Shown: piece after piece, positions 25,401 through 36,300 of the stretch
Position numbering within the stretch: position 1 is the stretch's first letter
Layout of the letters: the number at the start of each line of letters is the position of its first letter
Origin: Fratercula arctica
Lineage: Eukaryota > Chordata > Aves > Charadriiformes > Alcidae
Reading direction: 5' to 3'
Length of the DNA: 64,000 nucleotides
NCBI GenBank assembly: GCA_947846985.1
Contig: CANTUZ010000001.1
Coordinates: forward strand, 114,283,757 to 114,347,756
Notes under the pieces: model-generated
The model's input: the letters and a program-made list of their open reading frames with translations, nothing else
Told to the model about the DNA's origin: nothing
The model's database searches: none
Translations under genes and position numbers: made by a program

Positions 25401-28400
25401 GGGCTGGAACATAGCGAAGGGGGTCTTCAATATAGAATGAAAGTGCAAGTGTTATTTTCTCCTCTGCTCCAAGCAGAAGTGACTGCTTTGAGGTGAGGCA
25501 GAGCCACTGGCATTGCCGGGGTATGGGTTGCAGCAATATTGGACCTACAAGAGGGGCAGCATCCTTATTCCCACACCTCCCTCTGTCTCCTGAAGTTGTG
25601 ATTTTCTCAAGTCTCAACTGACTCGTGACAACACATGGTCTGACATATATCACCAATCGAATATGTTTGGGTTTTTTTTCCCTCCAAACCAGATCCTCTT
25701 ACACTGTCTTGCAGCTTTGTGCAGCCACATACCTGGCAGATCAGTGACAGACTATTTCCTCCCAGATCTAAAATGCTATCCCAGTTTTAGAGCAAGAGGT
25801 TTCACGCTTAGCATCTTCCTTTGCCTAGTGATTGCTGTTAAGAGTTTGCCCCTCCTTTCTGCCAGACCAGGACCGTCGTGGGAACACACCAGAGGGCTAA
25901 CCATAGCACAGTGGTGCCTTTGGTGGCCTCCTCCAAAGGCTTCATTCCCCTGCAAGTTTGGATACATGCACAGAGTGAGGGCGAAGTAGTCGATGTCCTT
26001 GCAACACCCCCCTGCTCCTCCTTCCAGGAGGAATTCTCCATGCATCAAGACAATGTCACCATTGAATTGCATCATACGAAGTGCGTAAGTACAGAAAGGA
26101 AGCAGGCAGATATTTTTAAGCCTTGTTAGACGAATGGATAAAACAGAGCATTCAGTGGTGTTGTTCATATGTTCCTCCTCTGTCACACACCAGCACTTCC
26201 CAATTCTCTGAAATCTAATTCATGAAGAATGAAATTCAGAAGTAACCTTTCAAATGTCGTGTTTTGCTGTGCCTAAGCCCTTTCCCACTAATTCTCATGC
26301 CCCTTGGTTCTTTTGGTATATGGCCAAAAGCAGGGTCATTCCAAGGAACAGCAGTGTTTTAGAGGGAGCTGGTACAGAAACAGCCAGAAGAGAAAGGCAG
26401 GAGAGAAGGCTCAGGTCACAGCCCAGCATCAGAGAAATCCCTTTGGTGGAAAATAACCACCCGATAAAACAACTCAAAGCCGCGACAGGGCTTTTCCTAA
26501 CCTATCATACCTAGGATTTTGCCTAGTCTCAGTTTAAGTCATTCAAGCTGAGGAAAGTCATCCTTCAGCCTGGCAGGTCCTGGGGCTATAAGCGCTCCCT
26601 GATAAGCTAACGGGAATTTCTGAGCACCATTCTCATCCGCCTGCTTCCCCAGACCTCAGCTAGTGCCTCCACCTCTTCCTTACTCAAGTTTAGCTCTCAT
26701 GCCTGTACACAATCTGTGATTTCCTTAGACAGCTTGAACACACTTGCAACTTGCTGGCAGAAGAAGACACCCTAACTCCCCAGCCTTGCTCCTTTCCCAC
26801 CCTTACTTTTACACACTCTCCCACCTTCACCTAACTCTATTTTGCCAGGATGGAGGGCAAAATGGGCTTTATGCTGGACACGGATGATCCTCGCAGCAGG
26901 AGGTGGATGCGTGCAGCTGGGAGGAGGGAAAGCTGGAGAGAAAGAGCAGTAGTTTTTGGAGGGGTCCAGTAGTTAATTTGCCTCCGCTGTAGTGTGGAAG
27001 CACATGTTGCCTGTGCGAACCACACCTGCTTGGCCACATCTGCTGCTGTTGCAATGCCAGGAGCCTTAGCAGAGCTACCATTGGGATCACAGTCCCTCCC
27101 AGAAGGCTGGACTCCCTCTCCCGTGGCTGTTCTTCATATTCCTTGCACCTGACACATCTTTTCTACAGTGTGGCCTGCAATTATGTTCCCCAGACCGTAT
27201 CTTTTCACACAGAAAGGAGAAACCTGCCCTCAAAGCAGAAAGCACATTCAGCACTTTAAACATTGCTGCTTCTGCAATGCAGGAAGAGCACTGTGTTTCA
27301 AAACCTATAGCATGATGAAACCTCCTCCCCTCCCATCGCCAAGCGGCTGGCCACGTTTAACCCACCACATCCTGCTAGGGCTTATCTTCATTGGAAAGTG
27401 CCAAAACTCTCAAAATTTAGCCTGCTGGTGGCTGTAAGGTGAGTTGAGAGTGACTGTAAGGCAGGCTTGATGGACCCCTCTGCTTGCAGGCACGACACCC
27501 CTCTGATGAGCTCTCCCAGTTTACTCCAATACACTCAGGAAGGACACGGATGCAACTGCCAGCAGCTCATGGAAAGAAAGTGGCAGAAGGGACAATGCAG
27601 ACGGCTTCACCCTGCAGGTAAGGAGCACAGTGCCAGCGCTGGCTCACAATCAAAATTGAAAACGTCACTTGATTTACATCAAGGAGCAACTGGCCTGACA
27701 GCCCTGGAGCCTCAGATCCACTGCTTGAGCCAAACCCCATGTCCACAGGAGCCAGCCGGGATTGCTTCACTGACATCCCCAGGGTCGGAAGCAGGACTTG
27801 CAGCCTGCTGGGGAGGTCCCTGTCCCTACACACTCCCGTTTAGCAACAAACCAACTACAAACCTAATGGAAAGGCAGTAAAGATGAGTTCCTTTTGCTAG
27901 ATGTGGACATGAGAGAGGTGATCAGAGCCCTCAGCTCACCCAGGAGATGTTCCCTTTGTCACTGACCTTGCTGGTTGTCCCAAGTCGGCATTGCACTGCC
28001 TCTCTTTGTGGTAAAGCAATCTGCTTATCTTCTACTCTGCAGAACTATGGTTATGAAACACTCAGTGGGGTTTTTTTGATTTTTTTTTTTTTTTTTATTT
28101 TTAAACCTGTGTTAAAGAGGGCTTTTGGAAGCATCTTGAGGAGAGTGGCAGGTGCCACAACGCATATATCACACTTATTTTCCACTGCCTCCCTTTTGCC
28201 CCGGGCAGTGAGCCAGACCCTTTCTTGGACAGTTTGTGGAAGAAGGCAAGACTGGACAGAAAGAGGCAGATATTTCTGCAGTGAAGTCTGGTTTCTCGAT
28301 TAAGAGGATGAAGTCCAGTATTCCCTGAAACCATGCTGGTCACCCAGAGGCACCTCCTCTGCTGCCGTCTCCAAAACTTGCTTCAGTCAAGCCCTTCAAA

Positions 28401-30209
28401 ATGTCTCTCACTATTCCCCAAATATGCCCAAGCATGATCCCATGTCCAGTCAAACGCCAGTTTTTGCGCCTGGCTTCCCCCCAGGCACAGGCTGTGTTTG
28501 CAGCCAAGGCTGTTGCCGCCTTTTTCAGCTGTGCTTCCTTGGACAGGACAGAGGGAGGTGAGGGCGCCCCACAGCATTACCACGGGCAGTCAGGCAACAA
28601 GTGAGGGTCACCATCCCACCAGGGCTAGCTGGAGAAACCGAGGCAGAAAGTGCCCTGCTGTGCCTAGAAAGGAAGCGCAGAGCCCAGAAGCACCTGCTGC
28701 TGCTAGGTGCCCATCCCCTGCTGCAAAAATCCAGCCAGAGCGAGCACAGCAGCCCCGAGCATCCTCCAGCAAACGCTTCCCTCACACGTGCATGCGGAGT
28801 CATGCACCGCTGCCTCACCAGCAATTGCTGCCCAGGCTCCCCGCAGCGAGGTGGCCAGGTCCCGAGCAGACCTCACATGGCATTTGCTGCCCCTGTTTTG
28901 AATGCCCCTGTTACAGCGGCTTATTATTTACTGGCCAGTGACAAAGACAGACACGCACCTGGGGACTGAGTATTAGGGTAAGCCCAGAAATATTCCCCGC
29001 TCAAAAAAATGCCTGCTGTCATTACAGAGAAAAAAGCACTATTAAAAGAATGAGAGACTGTTAAGGAGTTGGCACTGGTCCAAAATGAACATGCTCAAGG
29101 GCCCCTTGGAAAGTCACCTTTGAACCTGGGGGGCAAAGAGAAGAGGTGAAAAATGAGAACTCCAGATGTTCCCTTGCAGTGCCATTTCAGGGACAGCTGT
29201 AGGATCTAGAACAGGAGGCACTGCTGCGTTTAAGAGGGTGCACTGTGCATTTTTTAATATTCACCTTCCTTCAGCTCTTGGCCTGAAGGCCTCATGTAGT
29301 TCTGAGGAAATGTCCACAGGGTCTAAACCAGTACGTAGCTCCAGCACTGCAATGCTACCCTTCACAGCCCCTCCGAATAGGAGCCCTCGACCCTGGGCTC
29401 ATCTAGAAAGGCACATTTTTTTAGTCAGAAAGAATTACCCTTTTTTTCCAGATGAATGTGAAGGAAAATTCTGAGTCTAAGTGAGTGCTAACCACAGTGT
29501 TCAACACATGGCAGCAGCATGTCAGCAAGCTGCTCCATGGTGGTACTTTCCAGAAGGCATATCCCGGCCATTGGTGCACCGCAGCCTAAATTTTCATTTA
29601 AAAAAAATACAAGAAAAAAACCCAGAAAGGTGCAACATGGTGAGTCTCTTAACTCTTTGCATGGCTCAGAACCCGAAGGCCACTCTTGCCAAGCAGAAGC
29701 AGTTGTGCCCACCTCTCCACGCCATGGGGTGAGTCAGGGCAACGCTGCCCTGCACCATCTTGGAGCTGGAGGTGCTCCCTGATGGAGAGTGCTCTCCTCG
29801 CCCACCTCGTGGGCATCCCAAGGGACTCATATAAGTAGATTCCTTTGGCATCAATGCTTGCCTTTGAGCCTGAAAACTGCCCCCCTCCCCACCCCACGTT
29901 TGCAGGCTCCTTATGCTGGCTCCTGCTGATGGCTCATCGTCCATCATCTGTCAGCAAAGAGCCCTTGAAGTTTTTCTGTGACACATCTCGGATGTCACTT
30001 CACTCCATTGCGTGTCTTGGTTTCGTTTTTTAGGAAGCTGAGAGATCAGGAACCAGGAAACAAAGATGAGATCCAAAGATCTCAGTGCCGCAGAGATCTC
30101 TTGTGCTGATGCAGAGGCGTTCTCCCATTTTCCTGTCCCTTTGGGCAACCCTGCAACTTTCCTGCAGCAGAAGCCCTTCCTCCCAGATGATAGCCAGCCA
30201 AAAGCGGGA

Positions 30210-30326
30210 GGGGATTTCCCTCTCACAGGCCCAAACCTTAGGAGAGAAAAACCCCACTTTGCTTTTAAGCGCTGTGCCAACCTGAGTAACTTCAGAGCTG
30301 TTCTATATAAAGCAGAGAAACAGAAA
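30210..30326 (+). promoter_or_regulatory. candidate regulatory cluster: kappaB-like, TATA-like and IRF/ISRE-like motifs
   Basis: Within 117 bp there is GGGGATTTCC (30210-30219, a full GGGRNNYYCC kappaB match), TATATAAAG (30304-30312) and GAAACAGAAA (30317-30326, a GAAANNGAAA IRF core). A strong pyrimidine tract ending in CTACCAG lies at 30361-30409. The cluster is about 1 kb upstream of the ADPRH CpG island and 15 kb upstream of CD80. CD80 is known to respond to NF-kappaB in mammals. Each motif alone is expected by chance at this scale, so only their proximity is notable. Confidence 0.25.
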
Positions 30327-30694
30327 AGGTCAGCAGGCACCGCTGGCGGTGCCGAGGCACCGGCAGCTTCTTTTCCCACTTCCTTTTCTGTTTTTCTTTT
30401 CTCTACCAGATGCTTCTCAAACTCCACATTTGCAGCAGGGTGCAAGGAGGAGCAGATAACAGAATGGGCACGTCATACTGAACCTCCGCAGCCGCTGGGG
30501 CGGACGGTCTGTCGCAGCCCCATGGTCTCAGCTACCTGAAAATCCCAGGGCCCCACTCCAGCCCCCCCTCTCTCCCTTGCCCCCAAATTCCCCAGGGACT
30601 CTGCTCTGACCCAGCGCTACATTCGTGATTGCCCTGAAATCCCCCAGGGCTGCAGCTCAAAAACTACCACTGCTTTCTCTCACAGGCTAAGGGC

Positions 30695-30722
30695 GGGGGG
30701 GGGGGATTTTTTTTTTTTTTTT
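30695..30722. repeat. G11-A-T16 homopolymer pair
   Basis: Eleven G, one A, then sixteen T. This is a likely polymorphic and sequencing-difficult tract. Confidence 0.95.
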
Positions 30723-31179
30723 CCCTTCATGTAAGAGGCACTGGTACCTTCTGGGGTGAACTGGGGCTCTGGAGAGCTGGTGTGCAGCACATCAACTGAC
30801 CCCCGGTCGGTGAAAAGGTTTGGCCTCCAGAAAACGCAGCCCGAGCCATGCTCAATCCTGTTTCTTGCTCCTGCTGCCTGCTGCTCTCCCTTGCCTTGCC
30901 GGTTCACTGGATGCCCTCAGACGCCTAACCACCACCATCATTAAAGGATAAAGCAAGGCAACGGCCTCATCAAGGGCCTTGAGATGCAGCGTAAAGCAGC
31001 ACTGCTGGAGATAGCAAGGACCAGCCCTGGTTTGGAGGTGGCAGGGCTCACCCGGGGGCTGAGCTGGGCCGGGCTGGGGGCTGCAGGCTTCTGCTCAGGC
31101 TGAAGTGAATGAATGCTGAAAAAAGGACGAGGAAAGAGAAAAAGAGGAACCAAGGCTGAAAAAGGACAGGGAACACCCC

Positions 31180-31980
31180 CCCGTAAGGTGCGCCCCGGGC
31201 GCGGGCCCTGAGCGGGGCCCACAGGGCGGCCCTGCTGCCACACAGGACGTGCAGCCAGCAGGAGGAGGCTGGGGCCGCTCACCCAACTAGCGATCAGTTC
31301 AAATAGAAAAAGCAGGAGAAACGCTGAAAGCGCCTTTCATTTTTACTTTTTCCCTTTTTTTTTTTTTTCTTTTTAAATTAATAAAATACTTCATTTCCAT
31401 GCGGTGACTTCACTCCCATGTGGCAGCTTCGTTTCCCAAGTTGACTGTGGCGCCTCTGAGGGCGCCAAGCAAGAGGCGGCCCCGAAACCGAAAGGAAACA
31501 CCGCTCCTCTCCCTCCCGAGCCCCCGGGAAGGGGACCAGCCGGGGACCAAGCCCTTCGCCTACGCCGGGGACAGCCCGGCCCCGACAGGGCGCCAGCGGG
31601 GGGGCGCGGGAACCCGCCTCCTCCGCCGGCGGGCCTGTCGCACCGCCCCGGGGTGCCGCGGTGGGGCAGGGCCGGGCCGGGCCGGGCGGGGCCGGGCGGA
31701 GCCGCCTGAGGCGGGTGGCGACAGCCGAGGCCTGCGAATGTGCCCGGGGAGCCGCCAGACGCTCCCGCGGCGGGCCGGGCCCCGGCGGGCCGTGCTGGCA
31801 GGGCTGGCTGCGTAAGTACCCGGCCGGGGCCGGCAAGAGGCCGCCTCAGCCGGAGGCGCGGATCGCCGGGCTCGGCCTCCGCCGTCCTTCCCCGCCTCCG
31901 CTTCTCCCACGCGAAAGGGCCTCCCCTGGGGCCTGAGGAGGAGCGTGGTTTTGGAGGGGGAAGGGGGAGGAAGGGTGGGC
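31180..31980 (+). promoter_or_regulatory. CpG island at the 5' end of ADPRH
   Basis: The segment, most strongly 31430-31960, is extremely G+C and CpG rich, unlike everything around it. It contains a GGGCC/GGGCGGGGCC array at 31669-31700 with GC-box cores. It lies just upstream of the ADPRH coding exons on the same strand and ends shortly after a consensus splice donor, as expected for a housekeeping-type CpG-island promoter. Whether it also drives transcription toward CD80 cannot be told. Confidence 0.75.
31430..31811 (+). other. ADPRH: inferred ADPRH non-coding exon 1 (3' end at 31811)
   Basis: A perfect GTAAGT donor at 31812-31817 lies inside the CpG island, preceded by GGCTGGCTGC. Mammalian ADPRH has a non-coding first exon, and the first coding exon here has its own acceptor upstream of the ATG. 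This donor is the best candidate for the first splice, giving an intron of about 1.16 kb. The 5' limit is not determined. Confidence 0.4.
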
Positions 31981-32469
31981 ATGACTGAAAGTTCCCGCTG
32001 GGATAAGGCAGCTCCACTGGTGCCAGTGCCTGCTGTTGTGGCCAACCTGTGGAGCAAGGCTGGGCATCACCTAGAGCCCCCCGTGATGCCCCGTGCTGGT
32101 GGCCTCCACCAGGCCCTGCTCAAACGGAGCCTTACGTTGTCCCCGGGGTGCGAAAGCTGCCGGGAGCCTGATCTAACCATGCTGATGTTGTGGGCTGCAC
32201 TCGGCAGAGGTGGCGAACGTGGGCACAGTCACATACCCTACACGCATTCTGGTCTTTGACCTGGCCACGACACCCAGCGTCATCCTGGGCTGCCACCACC
32301 GCTGCCCCAGGAGGAGATGGCTGGCTGCCCGCAGCCTGCGGGGAGGCGTGTGCTTTGAAGGAATATATCCTCTGAGGGAGACATGGATGCTAGGCTGGGT
32401 ATCCAGCCTGCTGGAGCTTAGCAGTTGAGGCTCGTACTGAACTGGGTGAGATTTTATTTTCAACCTCCC

Positions 32470-32958
32470 TGTCTGCTGGAATGGGTCCAGAGGAGGGCCC
32501 CTAAGATGATCCGAGGGCTGGAGCACCTCTCCTGTGAAGACAGGCTGAGAAGAGTTGGGGTTGTTCAGCCTGGAGAAGAGAAGGCTCTGGGAAGACCTTA
32601 TAGCAGCCTTTCAGTACCCAAAGGGGGCCTACAGGAGAGATGGGGAGGGACTCTTTATCAGGGAGAGTAATGATAGGACGAGGGGTAGCGGTTTTAAACT
32701 GAAAGAGGGAAGATTTAGGTTAGATATTAGGAAGAAATTCTTTACTGTGAGGGTGGTGAGACACTGGAACAGGTTGCCCAGACAAGTTGTGGATGCTCCA
32801 TCCCTGGAAGTGTTGAAGACCAGGCTGGATGGGGCTTTGAGCAGCCTGGTCTAGTGCAAGGTGTCCCTGCCCATGGCAGGGGGGTTGGAACTAGATGACC
32901 TTTAAGGTCCCGTCCAAGCCAAACCATTCTATGATTCTGTCATTTTATGATTCTTTTT
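32470..32958 (+). mobile_element. CR1 LINE, 5'-truncated 3' end, forward orientation
   Basis: This is a well-preserved CR1 3' end. The reading runs from ...EWVQRRAPKMIRGLEHL through CEDRLRRVG, then (after frame loss) FRLDIRKKFFTVRVVRHWNRL, PRQVVDAPSLEVLKTRLDG and the stop. The conserved 3' untranslated text follows (GTGTCCCTGCCCATGGCAGGGGGGTTGGAACTAGATGACC). It ends in an imperfect ATTCTATG-type terminal repeat at about 32924-32958, twelve bases before the ADPRH exon acceptor. It has the same orientation as ADPRH. Confidence 0.97.
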
Positions 32959-33016
32959 TCTTTTTCATAGTGTTTTCTGCATTGAAGCAGTCCTGGGGGA
33001 AAAATTGTGTCCTAAG

Positions 33017-33317
33017 ATGATGGAAAACTACGTGGCATCGATGGTGCTGAGTGGAGTTGGTGACACGCTGGGCTATTACAATGGGAAATGGGAGTTCCTG
33101 ATGAGTGGCCCAGCCATCCACAAGGAGCTGGCGGAGATGGGGGGACTTGGCAACCTCAGCATCCAAGGTTGGAAAGTCAGTGATGATACAGTGATGCACT
33201 TGGCCACGGCTGAAGCCCTGGTAGCTGCCGGGAAAAAAACAAGTTTAGCGCATCTCTGTTCCCTGATTGCAAAGAACTACAAGGAGTGCATGAATGACAT
33301 GAAGGGCAGAGCTCCAG
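33017..33317 (+). CDS. ADPRH: ADPRH first coding exon
   Basis: The acceptor TTTTTTCTTTTTCATAG ends at 32970, so the exon carries 46 nt of 5' untranslated sequence. The coding part runs from [13 protein letters not shown] to GRAPG, ending one base into a glycine codon at GTAACC. It encodes the N-terminal helices and the first metal-binding Asp-Asp pair. Confidence 0.95.
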
Positions 33318-36300
33318 GTAACCCCTCCATAATGCTGTCTGGGCAGGTCTGTTCTCTCGCTAACATCTCTCCTGCAGCTTGGAGCTGAGGCTGGCCCTGG
33401 CTCTGCTTTCAGCTGTTTGTAGCGTTAATTGTATTTCATGTAAAGGCAAAAGTTTTCCACACTGAGTACCTGTTTCAGGATGACCTAAAGAGAACAGAAT
33501 AAGGCAAGCTGAAGTGGTTTGGACTTCTCTGAACTAGATGAAAAAGATACTGTTTTGCCGACATTTACAGAACATTCTTACAGGCGTGTTTTGAGGCCGG
33601 CTTTTGCGATGGGATTGTGTCAATGGATGAAAAATGCAAATTCAACCATGTATAATGTGCACCCTGAGATGCTGTGTTAAAGCAACGCATTTAAATAGAG
33701 AATTAATAATGAACTTATCATGATAAACACAATAAATTACGTATAAAGTATATCTAAAGGCACAAAGAGCCTTGCTTGGAAAAATTACGTTTATTTAACC
33801 CAAAGTCTCCTTGTGGCTAGCTCTGCATGTTTACTTTCTATGCCAGGACAGTCATGCCAGAGTCATCTTTTCTGAACGCTGTACTTCCATCATCTCTCTT
33901 TCCTCTGTGTAGGCACAATGGTGCTGAGGTAGGGGCACAGGCAGTGGGGACTGGCAGTGCGTGGCAGTATTCGGGAAGGGCACCTTGACAGGCTGCAGTA
34001 GCCAAACCATATGCAACGTGTTCTGTAGTTAGTTCCTAGGTCACCCATGCCTGCTGACCCAACTCTTCCCTGATGACCCTGTCTCTCTCTGGGCTCATGG
34101 CCCAGCCTCTTGTGGATGCTCAAGTTAAACTTAAATTGGAGCTGCTGAGGCTGGGCCTGTAATTTCGCTAGTGCAGGCAGCATGAAGTATCCTGGAAACA
34201 CTCAAATTCAGCAATGCTATGCAAAGTTTATACATTGAAAACAAATTGCCTAGACATGCCTATTTTCAGCATTGCTGTCTTAGGGTCACTGAGCATAGTG
34301 TGATGGAGCTGTGCATTTCCAAGGTAAACCAGGCTGGAAACTCGAGCAGGAGTTTATTCGGCTTACCTTTATGGAGTAACCTCGTACCCTCGTGTAAAGA
34401 ATTAAACTATTGGTATTCTTTAACACAGATGATCTCAGTTGTTGGAGTAGCCTAATTAGTAAAATATTTAGGAAGGGGTAACGATGCTTGCCAGGATAGC
34501 AAGAGTCGGCAGGTTAAACTTCTGAAAGACTCGCTGCTGTTTTGGCAAAGGAGCATCTTGTAGTTCCCCCAGCTGATGGGGTCTGCCAAGGTGGACTAAC
34601 TGCAGCTGGCAGTGAGACAGCACCTGGGAGCTATTTTTGCCTCCGATATCTAAGCTTGGTGACTAAAACCTGAGATGAAAAGGAGAAGAATCTAAAATTT
34701 AAATGTTAGTAATTAATAGCTAAGGATAATAGCACACCTGCTGCAGTCCTGTGAGTAACTGAGCTGCAATATGCTCAAAAGCAGTTCCTATTTGGAAGTG
34801 AAGGATTTTAAAGTAAATTTGTGTTGGACACTAATCAGAATGACAAGGAGAGGTCAGGTTATCTAGCTAAATAAAGAAATGCAACTTCTTTAGTGGGTCC
34901 ATGGACACTTAACCTCGTAAAATTTTGGGGAAAGTGGGGAAAGCAACATGGAAAAAAAAGGAAGTCTGTTGGGAATGTTCTTGCAACAGCATTCTGGAGT
35001 GCTCTTGCTGCAGCCACAGGAAAGGTGCTTAGCTTCAAGAGTTTAAATCCTAACACTTAAGAGTTTAATGCCCACTGATGTACTACCAAAAGGAATACCT
35101 AATCTATATCCTGAAAAGCTGTCTGCAGTCTGGAGTCTCCATGCCATGTTGATAAATCCTAATGATAGAAGTTGCATGTCGATAACTTATTTCGGCAGTT
35201 CAGAGTAAATGGATTTTAACTGAGAACATAACCCAAGGTGATGCTGTTCTGGCCAAAGTTAAGTGCTTACCAGGGAATTGCAGCCCTTAAGGCTGAGAAT
35301 GGAAAGTTGCTGTTGTAACTTTCACCCAAAAGAGAAGAGATTCCCCCAGAACCATGGGGGAAAGTCACATTGCTCACCCACGCAAGGGAGTCCAGACCTG
35401 AGAACCAAAAACTGCAGTGACAAAGGGATTCCCACAACTCGTTATGAGTCACCGGGTGGCTACGGCAGGGTCCCTTGAGTATGCAGCCCCAGGAGAGAAC
35501 TCACTGTCTTAATCCAATGGCAAGTTAATTCCTACATCCATTATCGCTCTTTGTGATGTGCCACAGCCTCAAATTCATTGTTCTTGGCAGATAATGAAGC
35601 CAATGAATGAAGCAACACAAGCATGGCCATATTTCTTTTTTCATAGTACAACTACCTCTGGAAATCTCTCCAGGAAATCTTCTGCTTCAAAACTTTGTCT
35701 TTCAGTCCAAATCCTCTCCCTGTGGAATTATTTACCACTATGTGTTTGTTTTAACTCACCTTCTTTATGTGTATTGATTGATCCCAAACAACTGTTGCTG
35801 TCTGTGCTCATGAGGAGTCTAAATGAGTGGAATGGAAGCCTATTCCAGAAATAGCATCCAGTTGCACTTGAAACTTTTTCAGGTTGTCTTTCTTCACATG
35901 CTGCTCTTCGCTTGTGTTTCTTCTTTCCTTAGACCAGTAACCTCCTCAGGTTACTTTTAGTTTCTTATTGTTAGTACAAAGGATTCCTAACCAGGATTTG
36001 GTGGATTTCCAAAACAGAATTTCCTGATTCAAAAACTCCTACGGCAGTTTTTTTTAAAACCTGTTTTTTAAAAAAGACCTGACAATGTGATTTCAGCTTA
36101 GTCTTTCTAAATCGGCTTTCAAATGTTTTAATATTTTAACTGTTTAAAAGCGTGAGGATAATAGTTGTAATACTTCATAAATCACAAGAGTCTTAGCTGT
36201 TGTATACTGGTTTGTTTTACACAATTTTTTTTTCATATGCAGGTTATCAGTAGTCATCTCCTAAAGTAATACACACAGGTTTAAAGCTGTAAGTAAGTTG

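Larger units (their letters stand above)
15671..31179. other. CD80-ADPRH intergenic region
   Basis: This is the interval between the two divergent genes. I found no coding exon with recognisable domains on either strand; the open frames are short and have no homology features. It holds an eroded CR1 fragment, T25, A26 and G/T homopolymers, and a cluster of regulatory motif matches near 30.2-30.3 kb, all listed separately. One or more non-coding CD80 first exons may lie here but cannot be placed from sequence alone. Confidence 0.6.

Noticed and set aside
26609..26618. kappaB-like GGGAATTTCT upstream of CD80
   Set aside because: It lacks the final C of the consensus and such matches are frequent by chance over 16 kb.
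30066..30539. 157-codon plus-strand frame over the kappaB/TATA-like cluster
   Set aside because: It overlaps the motifs instead of lying downstream of them and has no recognisable domain or codon pattern.
31391..32057. Long proline/arginine/glycine-rich frames in the CpG island
   Set aside because: Open frames on both strands are expected in extreme GC content; there are no domains and the ADPRH start lies downstream.
32555..32854. 99-codon frame just upstream of ADPRH
   Set aside because: It is the C-terminal remnant of CR1 ORF2, not a host protein or an ADPRH leader.
33005..33388. Extended frame of the first ADPRH coding exon at both ends
   Set aside because: The upstream initiator would be TTG, not used here, and the 3' extension reads past a good GTAACC donor that joins perfectly to the next exon.
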